Assembly: GCA_003344405.1 (NCBI GenBank)
Contig: NOWV01000122.1
Location: forward strand, 165,449 to 229,448
Direction: 5' to 3'
Length of the DNA: 64,000 bases
Source: Trichoplax sp. H2
Lineage: Eukaryota > Placozoa > Uniplacotomia > Trichoplacea
The notes under the pieces are model-generated. The model saw nothing but the letters and a program-made list of their open reading frames with translations. It did not search any database and was not told the origin of the DNA. The position numbers and the translations under genes were made by a program. Shown one piece after another: positions 25,470 to 36,356 of the stretch (the first letter of the stretch is position 1; every line of letters starts with the position of its first letter).

Positions 25470-25817
25470 TGTCACACACCACTAGCGACAAAGTAAATCT
25501 ACAGAAGCTAAGGCTCACAAAGAACGCCTTCTACTGACTTAAAGAGACGAGATTAGCTACATCACCTAATAGTTCAGTTCCTACGATCGAATAATATAGT
25601 ATAGCGATAGCATCACTGACAGTATAGACGAGGTAGTCAGAGAATTACTACTATTTATTACTGAAGAAATCTTGATAACCCAGATTATAGTCTTGGTAAT
25701 TCAATAACAATTGATAAATTATTTCACAAATTAACCGACTAACAAACTAAAAAAGTGGTCTTCAGGCATCAGCCTTTTACAGCCTCATTAGAAACTCCTG
25801 ATGCACATAATGTAACA
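25470..25817 (-). mobile_element. Degenerate solo LTR, family C, copy 1
   Basis: On the minus strand this matches the 29928-30309 element. Both share the TGTCACACA-CACTAG-GACAAAGTA end and the CTTCAGGCA(C/T)CAGCCTTTTA block around the TATA box. It has a deletion near its 5' end. The flanks GGATC and CTATC match at only three of five positions, so the target-site duplication has decayed. No coding capacity. Confidence 0.7.
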
Positions 25818-25822
25818 CTATC

Positions 25823-27594
25823 CTTGTAATACTAATTCATTTTCCAGTATAGGAAAGTAAATTAGTTATAAACCTAATTTATGAAGGAGCGAAAAGGTCA
25901 GATTTTGATCTGGCCATGCCTACCTCGAGTTACATACGTGTGTAACAACTACTCTTTGCCTAAGTTAAATATTCTTTCAATTAAATTCTGTAACCCTAGC
26001 TAAAGATGAAATAGTCTTCATTACAATTTGGAGAGTTTCGCGTACATCAGTTAGAATAAAGAATAGTACAACACATGGCATTTCTTCTTCGCTATCTCCA
26101 ATCGTTACACCTCTTCAAATGCCTCTTATATATCTAGCTATTTATTCCAAAATCATAATTATTTATTTTCACACATAGGTCTTATACTTCTATAGAACCT
26201 GATTCTAAGGCTCACATAAATGACGAGATCTCATATAAATTATATCCACGCTTAGCCATTAATGTGCAAATAAAATATTTTACGAACTAATTTTGAAATA
26301 TAATATAAAATGAAACAAATTCAGGCCTAAGAAATATACGATGCTCATGTCGTCTATAAGTATTAATTTCCATGTATACATATACCAAGTAACTGCTCGT
26401 GAATGTAGATAGAAGGCATAAAAACGAAATACTTTTTACCATGAAGAGAATTCATAAATTATCATTTACGCTTAAGGAGGTCTATAACATTTCTGCCGCG
26501 AAACTTAAGGAAAAGTTCCGTCGTTAGCACACGTAGGTAATCTTGATAAGTAGTTCGAGATAGAAGAAGACCTAGTAATATCTACAGTGTGTGTTTGCTA
26601 TAAGAAGAATATATATGTTGAAGTCATACATATACATATTGACGACAGTATCACATAAAGCTGATGTGTCAGGGCTGTATAGTTTGCTATATCAATCCAT
26701 TATGATGGCACTAGATTGGAGATTCCTACATTAGCATAAAGTTTGATTTTAGATCATGAGCACAATTTATCAACTTTTGTATCTATAAGGATCTCGCCTC
26801 GTTCTATGAAGCGCATGGTGATTTTACTAAGTCATTATGACAAGAGAAAATTGATAACTACTACAATGCTTTTCTCTCATTTAACATCTCTGTACTAGAA
26901 TATTTCTGAATATGACTAGCATAACAGAAGTAACAACCAAATGAGCTTAATACAAATACTAACTATTTGTGTGATTTTCAAAGGCTAGAACTATGTACTT
27001 TAAATATACGCTGCTGAATTATCTTAATTTATAAATGAAGAAAGGAATAAACTATCTACTATGTAATAGGATTATAATCGCAATACAACGTAGCGGTAAG
27101 CACTTATTCATAAGTACCAAAGTAATGTTAGCTTTAGTTAAAAATCTTATTTTTATCATATTTTGATGATATTGAAATCTTTTGTAGCTTACGGTTGTAC
27201 TAAAAATTTCTGTTTCTTGAAAAATGTTTCCTGTAACGTAATAGAATGATGAAGATCTTCACTAAAAAAGCCCATTAATTCTATTAGGTAGTTAGCAGAT
27301 TCCGATACAGATTGTTTCTAATAAATAACTTAATCTCAGACTGTGAACATATTTTACGTTCGTGTATGCCAAAGAGCCTTATTAATTACAGGCAATCTAT
27401 CTTTACTTTGAGAAATTATTCGTTTTCAGCCATCAAGAGTTATTCTTTATACATTTATCGCTGCTCTAACTTGTACGGTATTTTTTTCCATACAATGCAG
27501 TATTGTAATAATAGACTATAATATACCGATATTTGTACATCATCATGGATAATTGATATATAAGTTCAATGGTCTTTCGAAATTCTAGTTTTTA
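25823..27594. other. Intergenic, no gene seen
   Basis: No supportable gene. A 28-codon ATG frame (26441-26527, Lys/Arg-rich, ending in RR) and a 69-codon frame near 27312 were noted, but neither has further support. Confidence 0.4.
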
Positions 27595-27630
27595 CATATA
27601 TATATAGGTTACATATATATATATATATAC
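27595..27630. repeat. (TA)n microsatellite, interrupted
   Basis: Two runs of alternating TA are separated by a GGTTAC interruption, read directly. Adjacent GTATATTATACAG extends the low-complexity stretch. Confidence 0.8.
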
Positions 27631-27864
27631 TGTATATTATACAGTACTACATAGTACACGGTATAAAGTTACTGAACCTCTGACAGGTCTACGACAAATG
27701 GTAATACTATCTGTTAAATGAGCACATTATCGTAAATCGTCAGCAAAGCGACGGGAGTTTGCACTAGTACAATATTAAATATTTGGTGTTGTTCTAGAAA
27801 AGTTCTCTATATTTGATTGACGACAAAATGTATATTCTATAAAATAATATTAATTTAAAGCTCG

Positions 27865-28494
27865 TGTTACAGTGTTATTTACTGTATTAGAGTAGAAATA
27901 TCTATGTTAGGATAATTCTGTTAGCCTATCCTTGTTTAGTTAACTTCTAATTTGGATATACTGTGTTTTAATATAGCACTGACTTTTTATGACAGTGACA
28001 CTTATACGCATACTGAAATTATTAGTTATAATAGGGAATGCAAATCAACTACTTACAGCTCGAATCATTGTGATTGTAATTTACTTATGGTAGATTGTAA
28101 ATTATCATGGAAATGTTCCGTGATAGGATATATCGTAATCTGACTATTCTGTATTAGTCATCACATGTCTATGTTCGTAAATACTGTTGTCTGCATTAAG
28201 GGAACAGTAGCTAAAATTAATATCTAATTCAGTAAATGATTCCAATGTTAATTGTATTAACTATGACTCATGAACTATTGAGGAATAATATATAAATGCA
28301 GCATATCGTGTAATAAAGTGGATTCTGAAACTTAGTGTTTAACGTAAAATACGAGGCGTTTAAGTCTTTGTGCAGTCTGCTAGTAGGGCAAAAGTGTTTG
28401 TGATAGTGTAGATATCATTCCTTGATACGTGGTTCAAGGAATTAACTTATTGATCGTACATTATGTTATCTTGTTACAAAGCTGTTTTGTGACA
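27865..28494 (+). mobile_element. Solo LTR, family A, copy 3 (630 bp)
   Basis: It starts TGTTACAGTG and ends GTTTTGTGACA with an exact 5-bp duplication GCTCG (27860-27864 and 28495-28499). It is very similar to the 7021 copy along its length, with small indels, which suggests comparatively recent activity of the family. No internal retroviral sequence is attached. Confidence 0.9.
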
Positions 28495-28928
28495 GCTCGG
28501 TATCTAAATTTGGAACTACATCCTTTTAATTCAAAACTATTTAACTAGACATAATGCCACATTTTTGAATGAAATATGAATCTTTCCGTGCAGTTAGAGC
28601 AGGTTGTCAGCTCTTCTAGAAGTTTATCTAGATCGCTAGGCCCTAATCATTTACTAACGTATATGATAATTGTTTAGAAAATATATGTAATGATGGTTGA
28701 TTTTTAGAATCTTCCTATATAACTTTGTATCACAGTAGGTATTTTCGCATTTAAAAGCAACTAATTTGATCTGATTTCAGTAAATTTAACCTAATATCTC
28801 AGTATATTCTGAACTCCTTTATTTTGTTAGGGCTATCATTTGATAATATCAAGTAGCATTATTTTGTTAATTATTATAAATTGTGAGATTAAAATTTAAC
28901 CGATATATTTAGTTAGTATAATATTTGT

Positions 28929-29743
28929 GCTTAAACTGTGATAAAATTTATAGCTGATTGTATTTATAAAATATAGTAAAAATTTCACCTTTTATTTCTT
29001 TGCTATACGCATACAATTCTGTGCTACCGCAAACGTTTAGATTCTAAGTTGTAGTTCGGTTGAGCTTAGTGTTTTATGTAGTTATGTACCGTATACTGTA
29101 GAAAGACGTAATTTACATTTAAATTTTGATTATTATTAATTTGATAATTTGGAAATCTAGAAAAAATATATATATTAGAATATGTGATTATCTGCAAGTC
29201 CAATTTAGAAAGTAAAATAATACTAAATCAATAGCCGGATACTATCAACTACTCTGAATAAAATATACGCGTAAATGGTGTTGTAGTTTAAGCTAGCGAA
29301 ATAAGAAGATGAAAGTAGTTCCTAAATTTAAGAATAAATTCATCATATTTGATAGCTGTCAAAAGGTATAATTCTACTCTTTCTGTAATTCTTTTATTTA
29401 ATTTTATAAGATTGTGACTGAAAGCTATAATAAACTAGGACATTTTCTTTAAGTACAGCCGTAATTGGGTTTCAAAATTATTCACTGGTAAAATGATGTA
29501 TCATTCATTATGCTCATGGTTGCTTTAGAGTGTATAGTCCCAAGCTTTGCACTTTATGTCGCAAAGTCAATGAGATACAATAATTTGATATACCGTAAAG
29601 GTGCCATGATCATGAAATTGGATGCTAATATTGCTCATGAAGATGATATTTTTAATCCTAAAGAGCTATTTGCTAAAGTCATTGCCAACATTATCTGAGA
29701 AAGTGATGCAATCAAGCAAAATTTACGGAAATTGACTTTAGAA
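28929..29743. repeat. 815-bp segment, first copy, left of the assembly gap
   Basis: This segment starts GCTTAAACTG and ends ACTTTAGAA at the gap. It recurs as 29764-30965, which has the same length of 815 bp once the 382-bp LTR and its 5-bp duplication are removed. I noticed only two base differences (TAC/CAC near 29456 and GTA/GCA near 29532). This copy keeps the empty insertion site GTACCGTATACTG near 29089. Confidence 0.92.
29510..29698 (+). pseudogene. Small open frame of unknown origin, first copy
   Basis: A 62-codon ATG frame (MLMVALECIV...) whose TGA is followed in the same frame by about 17 further open codons (ESDAIKQNL...) up to the gap. The composition is protein-like, with regular Lys/Glu/Asp use. 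No domain is recognisable and there is no splice support. It could be a remnant of a larger gene with a premature TGA, or a chance frame. The identical frame in the second copy is at 30732-30920. Confidence 0.3.
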
Positions 29744-29763
29744 NNNNNNNNNNNNNNNNNNNN
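29744..29763. other. Assembly gap (20 N)
   Basis: Twenty N characters separate two near-identical segments. A fixed-size N run marks a gap of uncertain length. Confidence 0.99.
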
Positions 29764-29927
29764 GCTTAAACTGTGATAAAATTTATAGCTGATTGTATTT
29801 ATAAAATATAGTAAAAATTTCACCTTTTATTTCTTTGCTATACGCATACAATTCTGTGCTACCGCAAACGTTTAGATTCTAAGTTGTAGTTCGGTTGAGC
29901 TTAGTGTTTTATGTAGTTATGTACCGT

Positions 29928-30309
29928 TGTTACGATGCGTAAGCTCGTCCTAATTATTGAGTAAAATTAAATATTGCTTGTAGTAGTTTCTGACGAGACT
30001 ATAAAAGGCTGGTGCCTGAAGATTCCTTTTTAGTTCGTTAGTCGGTTAGATAGTCAACTAGTTTTTCAATTGATATTTAATTGTAAAGACTATAATCTTG
30101 GGTGCCAAGATTCCTTCAGTAATAAATGATAGTAAATCTCTGACTATCTCGTCTACATCATCTGTGACGCTATAATTATGCCATAGTATTCGGTCGTTGG
30201 AACTGAATTATTTGGTGATATAGCTAAGCTCGCCTCTTTAAGTTAGTAAGTGGCGTTCTACGCAAGGATTGGCGTGTGTAGACTACTTTGTCACTAGTGA
30301 TGTGTGACA
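29928..30309 (+). mobile_element. Solo LTR, family C, copy 2 (382 bp), with empty-site allele
   Basis: It begins TGTTACGATG and ends GATGTGTGACA, flanked by an exact 5-bp duplication ACCGT (29923-29927 and 30310-30314). The first copy of the host segment lacks the element and has a single ACCGT, so the empty site is present in this same window. A consensus-like TATAAAAG box lies at 30000-30007, about 70 bases into the element. No internal coding region. A degenerate inverted relative lies at 25470-25817. Confidence 0.93.
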
Positions 30310-30731
30310 ACCGTATACTGTAGAAAGACGTAATTTACATTTAAATTTTGATTATTATTAATTTGATAATTTGGAAATCTAGAAAAAATATATATATTAG
30401 AATATGTGATTATCTGCAAGTCCAATTTAGAAAGTAAAATAATACTAAATCAATAGCCGGATACTATCAACTACTCTGAATAAAATATACGCGTAAATGG
30501 TGTTGTAGTTTAAGCTAGCGAAATAAGAAGATGAAAGTAGTTCCTAAATTTAAGAATAAATTCATCATATTTGATAGCTGTCAAAAGGTATAATTCTACT
30601 CTTTCTGTAATTCTTTTATTTAATTTTATAAGATTGTGACTGAAAGCTATAATAAACTAGGACATTTTCTTTAAGCACAGCCGTAATTGGGTTTCAAAAT
30701 TATTCACTGGTAAAATGATGTATCATTCATT

Positions 30732-30920
30732 ATGCTCATGGTTGCTTTAGAGTGCATAGTCCCAAGCTTTGCACTTTATGTCGCAAAGTCAATGAGATAC
30801 AATAATTTGATATACCGTAAAGGTGCCATGATCATGAAATTGGATGCTAATATTGCTCATGAAGATGATATTTTTAATCCTAAAGAGCTATTTGCTAAAG
30901 TCATTGCCAACATTATCTGA
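30732..30920 (+). pseudogene. Small open frame of unknown origin, second copy
   Basis: It encodes the same 62 residues as 29510-29698. After the TGA the same frame stays open for about 38 more codons (ESDAIKQNL, then RYNNRSALL) into unique sequence before another stop. This supports a longer ancestral frame more than a chance ORF, but the product is unrecognised. Confidence 0.3.
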
Positions 30921-30965
30921 GAAAGTGATGCAATCAAGCAAAATTTACGGAAATTGACTTTAGAA

Positions 30966-33900
30966 AGATACAACAATAGATCGGCATTGCTTAATGGAAT
31001 ACGCATATTAATATTAATAATTTGTAAAGTTAGCCGAAGATAATATGTAGCTAACGTAATCTTTGAACAAAAATTAGACCTGGAATGCTTAATACATATG
31101 ATCAGTTTAAATATTATTCTGGCTAATAATTAATAGTAATTCTATTATGTGAGCTTTAAATCACCTAGCAATAATTGGAATTCATTCTTGAATTTATATT
31201 TGAATTTATTTTCGGTTTAAATTGTTTAAAATGTGATTACAGTATACTATAGCTATCAAAATAGCAGTCATGGTCGAATAATTCATTTAATAAAATCATT
31301 AGTCTATCTTTACTGAACATTTTCGATACTCATAGAACATAAGGAGGTAGTTCTTGGATCGTAAGGATGAACAAGTTTCTTTACGATTCAACATCTTTAA
31401 ATTGACCTCATAGGCAATAACGAATTGGAAAGGTTTTTAATGTTGTATATAAGTCTAATACCGAATTCTTCATTTGTTGATTTCACTAAATGGTTAACGG
31501 TAATATGATCCCTATAAAATGAATGTATAGGAGTATACTGTTTTTATAAAACATTAATATTGTTTAACACTATCTAATTCTTAATAAACCAAATGATACT
31601 AAGTAATTGCGTGTTTATTGTATAAAAAATCAGTGGTAAGGTATATTATATTATTTAAGTAATCAGAAACACGTACGAATATTGGCTACCAGGAGATCCT
31701 GGTGATCTGATCAAACCTTTCATTAATATAGACGTTACTTCATCAACTCAATAATTCATTTAATCCAATTTTAGGCTATATCGAAGCAAGTCTAACATGA
31801 ATTATCGGTCATCCATCCATGTTACAAGCTAGGAATAGCCCTAACTTGTGATAAGAGTCGAGAGTATGATAGCTAATTTACACTACTATAAAATGGTATA
31901 CCAATCAGTTGATATTTTTGCGTAGATGTAACTAAGATTGAGCACAGTGAGGCCTCCAATCTCTCTTGGAATCACATAATCTACTTAATTGCCGGTGAGG
32001 CCGCATCTTACATAGGTTTAAGTTCCTAAAACCGGTTTAACTATACGAGTCGTCTTCTTGTCTTTTAGAAATTGGCTTAATTAATAGTATAAAGAGTCTC
32101 CATTTGCGTAAGTTCTATGCCGTCTAATCCTATTAAATTGGCTGCATTAGTATTAAATTAGTCAATTTCAAATAGTAGTTTAAATAATATGTATTAGGCT
32201 ATCCTATAAAGATAGATTATCCTAACTTGGCATATGTGCTTTCAATTTTAACATCCTTCGAGGTGATAGATTCAATTTCGTTAAAGTAGTTCGCAATTAG
32301 TGGGCAATTACTATTACAGTCTGACGTAATCCTAAATCAAGGATTACTAATACAGCAACTGTTTACCACTAAAATTACAATCAAGGAGACCGTAAACATT
32401 GCTGAAATGTTTGTATATATAGAATATAACATGAATATAATGTACTCTTCATGAAAATTAACTTTCGTTCGACCCAATTATGAAATATATTTTATAGGAC
32501 ATGAGAGTTCACTTCTATTTTCTGCCTTCGATTATTGTGACGTAAGATGGCACGGGTCTATTCTATTCAGTAATAAGAATATTATTTCTCAAACTACTAA
32601 AAATACTAATTCTAAATCAGACAATACCAAGGAGAGTATGATCTTAGGGATTGAAAGGCTCTAATTCCGCTCTATCATCTTATCCAAAATTTTCATTAAA
32701 GAATAAAATAGTTTATTACACAAAAGTCCCTACATAAAGGTATTCTACCATATCCGCTTTAAAATATTTTCACCTTCAATGCGATTCTTTGTGATTAAAA
32801 TGCGTCTAATTAATAAATGATAATAAGGAACTGATTTGTAATATTGAAACAATATATAAGACGCAACAACATTAAAAAAAATACTATTTACTAATAATAA
32901 CGCAAATTAAAAAGATTTTGATAAATAAGTGGGGGCCAGAAAGAATAAGAGTGTTCTATGAACAGCTATAATTCGATTTATTCGCAAAGGTCGTTAAAAA
33001 CTAATCCTTTATTTCTGTTTTGTATTATATTGCCTTTCATGGATTCTTTCTCATCTGACGGATGCTGATTGTATCTTCACAAATTCTTTCCCATCTAACG
33101 GATACTGATTGTTTTTGAATAGAATGAGCCTGCAGTGAATGGATTTATAATCTACCAGGTTTACTCTCTACTAACTCGAAATGTGAGTTATAAAAATTTT
33201 GTAAAACTCTCGTAAGGCATAATTACTGACTATTCTACTTCCTAGTGCTACTATACTTTATGCTACTGTCGTAGCTAGCTGAAATTTCTACAAAGCTTCT
33301 AGACGAATATTCACTAAATACAATTATCAATTCTTCTCATTATATGTCCCATTTATCTTCCATTTCGTATTGATAATTCACTTTATTGAAAATGATGCTA
33401 ATAAATAGATGATTTATTAGTTAAAAATATAGTAAAACTAAATAACTTATTAAGAATAGTGTTAAAAACCACCCGGTAGGATATAATATTTCATCTATAA
33501 AACGAGAGAAAGATAAGTGGAAATAATTACGTATTCGTTTAATCATTACAATCTTTAATATTTTGCTACAATTCAATTACCGCAGTATCCTAAGATGGAA
33601 TTGACGATAGTTACAACAAAGATTTTAACTGAAGAGTTCCAAATCGGCTTATATAACTTATGTATATATTGATTAATATGTCTTAATTTGTCGCAATTTA
33701 AAGCTTAATAGTGAACTTGTCAATGAAATTTCAATTTAAATGATTATGATTAGTATCTACTTTCCTTAAGTGAAAGATAGATGGTAAATTATGTTAATAA
33801 AATTTAAAGAATAGTCTCAATGCAAAGAGACTAAGGATAGATAGAAATTTGAATTTGCGAGATACGGTAACTAAAGTAGAGTTCTACCAATAACGCGAAG

Positions 33901-34398
33901 TATTTAATACTGAACTCAGCAAAAAAAACTTATAGTCCTTAATATGTTTAGAAAGATAGATAATATTTGGTGATAGATTAATTTTGCAAAACTTATACCA
34001 TCATTCAATACTATTGCATCAAAATGTTTAAAATGCGGTACAGATATTTATTAACAAGGAGATGATAATCCAAAAAAGACTAGATAGCTCTAAAAAAGCA
34101 ATAGTAAATTGAAAAGTATTTCACTAGTGCTTGTACTGCAATGGGCTATGATCATCTGCTGTAGAATTATTCTATAATTGATTTTTATTTAAAGATTAAA
34201 TTATGCGGCAGAGTTTATCAGATTAATAAATAATCTTCATCAGCAAATAAGATAGTCTCTCAAAATTTAAATTTTCATAGCGATCTGCTAGGGTAAAAGT
34301 TCATTTTTACCACAAAATCACCACGAGACTATTTTCTTAGTAGTGAGATACACGATGAAGTTAACTAAACATGATAAAAATTGATCTTTCTAACTATG
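30966..34398. other. Intergenic, no gene seen
   Basis: No supportable coding frame. It contains the short direct duplication at 33043-33112. A minus-strand AATAAA lies near 34184-34189, about 210 bases beyond the stop of the receptor that follows. Confidence 0.45.
33043..33112. repeat. Two-copy 40-bp tandem duplication
   Basis: ATTCTTTCTCATCTGACGG at 33043 recurs at 33083 with three substitutions over a 30-base core. It appears to be a local duplication with no further meaning seen. Confidence 0.7.
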
Positions 34399-35454
34399 TT
34401 AGGTATTTTGCTGGTAGTCATCGACCGTTATATGGATGCTTTTAGCGGTCGTATTGCTGGTAGTTTTTGGATGAATACACTTACAATTAACTAACAGTTT
34501 AACAAATTCAGCACGATAGTACTGATTCGTGGAAGCGTAAATGAAGGGATTAATACATGAATTAAGTAAGATTAACAATTTGGTGGCGAAATGGCCATCA
34601 TTGCCAATAAAGGCAACACCTAAATTAGCTAAAGTAAAATAGATGACATTGGGTAGCCAACACAATAAAAATGCTAACGATGTAACAGCGCAAGTTAGCG
34701 TAATTCTATTTTTAACACGATAGGCTGCTGTCGCTTTTTTATCCATATGCTGTTGTAAATTGCGAATAGTTGATCGCATATAACGCCAAATATCGGTGTA
34801 GCATGTAATGACACATGTCATGGGGAATAAAAATCGAAAGCAGAATAGGACTAAATAGATTGCGGTATTAAATGCTTGCCCACCAGGTAACGGCTGCCAA
34901 ATACACGGAGGATTCTCACTAGCAACGTAATGAGATTGAAATAAATTACCAAATACTAAGAGTAAACCCCATATCCAAACACCTAGCACCGTCCATTTTG
35001 TTCGTTTCATTGTAAAATAGCGTGCATGTAAATTCATTTTAACTACAGCATAACGCCTTTCAATGCTCAAAACACACAAGGTATACATGGAAATAAATCC
35101 AAAACCGAATGTAAATATCTCGGATCCGATAATCATGCAAAATAATTGACCGGCTAATCCTGGTGGTGGATGAACATAAGCTTCACGTATGATATGTTCT
35201 GGCGTCACAATAATAAATATACCCGTTAAGAAATCCACTAACGCTAAATTCCATATTAATACGCCATGGGGGAAGTTGCGAAGTTTACGGCTATATAAGA
35301 ATAGAATAAAGACCAACAAATTGCCAACGATACATAAAATGGCAATGAGAGAAAAACCAATCTGGGTGCCAATGCCACCATTATAACTGTGCCCACTGAT
35401 ATTCTCCTTTGGATCTTCCGCAGGGGAAGAATTAAAACTGATATTCATGGCCAT
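34399..35454 (-). CDS. Class A rhodopsin-like GPCR, paralogue 2
   Basis: An intronless 351-residue receptor starting MAMNISFN. A second in-frame Met is two codons on and could be the true start. It is similar to the receptor at 16456-17532 along its whole length. The most conserved stretches are GGIGTQI, RKLR-PHGVLIWNLALVDF, IIVTPEHIIR, PPPGL, FTFGFGFISMYTL, CAVTSLAF-LCWLPN and NPFIYASTN. Landmarks are D74 (2.50), C106, E132-R133, C184, P211, Y219, W266, Lys292 at 7.39 and N302-P303. The helix-3 Cys shows the same two-residue shift as in its paralogue. The C-tail has Cys324 and Cys326, candidate palmitoylation sites, after helix 8. Same strand and shared unusual features indicate a gene duplication. 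Membrane receptor, probably coupled to G proteins; ligand unknown. Confidence 0.93.
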   Translation of the reverse strand: MAMNISFNSSPAEDPKENISGHSYNGGIGTQIGFSLIAILCIVGNLLVFILFLYSRKLRNFPHGVLIWNLALVDFLTGIFIIVTPEHIIREAYVHPPPGLAGQLFCMIIGSEIFTFGFGFISMYTLCVLSIERRYAVVKMNLHARYFTMKRTKWTVLGVWIWGLLLVFGNLFQSHYVASENPPCIWQPLPGGQAFNTAIYLVLFCFRFLFPMTCVITCYTDIWRYMRSTIRNLQQHMDKKATAAYRVKNRITLTCAVTSLAFLLCWLPNVIYFTLANLGVAFIGNDGHFATKLLILLNSCINPFIYASTNQYYRAEFVKLLVNCKCIHPKTTSNTTAKSIHITVDDYQQNT

Positions 35455-36104
35455 ACGATACTAATTCTAAATTAAAAAACAGGGTAAAAAAGTTCTTGGA
35501 GAAACCGTGGAAAGAGGAGTCCAGGAATTTGGATGGAAAAATGAAATACCTTATTGATCAATATAACGAAAACGTAACTGAGGTAAATAAGCATTCTTAA
35601 AGTGTATTTATAGTTCATTTCCCTATTGCTAATCACGATATAGGTCTATTTGAATACTACGTCAATATTCAATGATGCTGAATTTCTTGATTAAAACTAT
35701 TCTCATTTCTTGTAGAATAAAAAGCATTACTACTATTCAATAATCAAGCTGAATTATTGCAGAAAGGTTACCAACAATAGAAATCAATAAAAGATTTCAA
35801 ACTGGCCAATTAATATTTGATTTTTATTCTATCAGTTGCACCTGCCGCCTAGTATATAGCAATAGACGTAGCGTTTGTATACTGACCAATAATGAAATTT
35901 TAATATAATTATTACAATATAAAGAATTTGTTAGAAAAAATAATTGAAGCAAATGTAATCGTCCATGTAAGATTTTATCCAACTATTAATACTGATTGAC
36001 ACGACAGAAACGATATCATTCATTACTATCCGTAGCATATTTTGCTATCTTAGTTACCTTGATCGACTCCTTATTCACGGTAGCGATATAGCTAATGATG
36101 AAAA

Positions 36105-36356
36105 TTAGGCGAAAATATCGATTAATTCAAATACTGAGAGTCCAAAGGGTATGGGCCATTGATAGCTGCTATGATTAATTATGATATTTGATTGAAAGGG
36201 ATTGATTAAGGGAACAAAACGAGTTTTAAGCTTTTTTTGATTGTTGCACATCGAATTAATTGTAAGAAGAATATTTATCGTAAGAATAAGAAAATATGAG
36301 ATAGAAGAAAGCTTAATAGAAAATCTGTTGTTTTGACTAGCATAGTTCAAGTCCAT
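36105..36356 (-). CDS. Doubtful small protein with N-terminal hydrophobic segment
   Basis: An 83-codon ATG frame on the minus strand, upstream of the 34.4-35.5 kb receptor and on the same strand. Residues about 18-37 are hydrophobic (ISYFLILTINILLTINSMC) and could be a signal peptide or anchor. KKLKTR follows, and then a stretch with QWPIPFG. A Lys/Arg site followed by an aromatic-Pro segment ending in Gly is reminiscent of small neuropeptide precursors, but nothing confirms this. It may equally be a chance frame in AT-rich DNA. Confidence 0.2.
   Translation of the reverse strand: MDLNYASQNNRFSIKLSSISYFLILTINILLTINSMCNNQKKLKTRFVPLINPFQSNIIINHSSYQWPIPFGLSVFELIDIFA

Larger units (their letters stand above)
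29764..30965. repeat. 815-bp segment, second copy, carrying an LTR insertion
   Basis: It is collinear with 28929-29743 from its first base after the gap to ACTTTAGAA. It is interrupted only by the solo LTR at 29928-30309. It then continues into unique sequence (AGATACAACAATAG). The pair most simply represents the two haplotypes of one diploid locus placed head to tail across the gap. A true tandem duplication is the alternative. Confidence 0.9.

Noticed and set aside
27952-28143. 63-codon frame (and its relative at 22913-23101)
   Set aside because: Both lie wholly inside family A LTRs and owe their similarity to the repeat. No protein domain is visible.
35189-35386. 65-codon plus-strand frame
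   Set aside because: It is antisense to the N-terminal half of GPCR paralogue 2 and lacks independent support.
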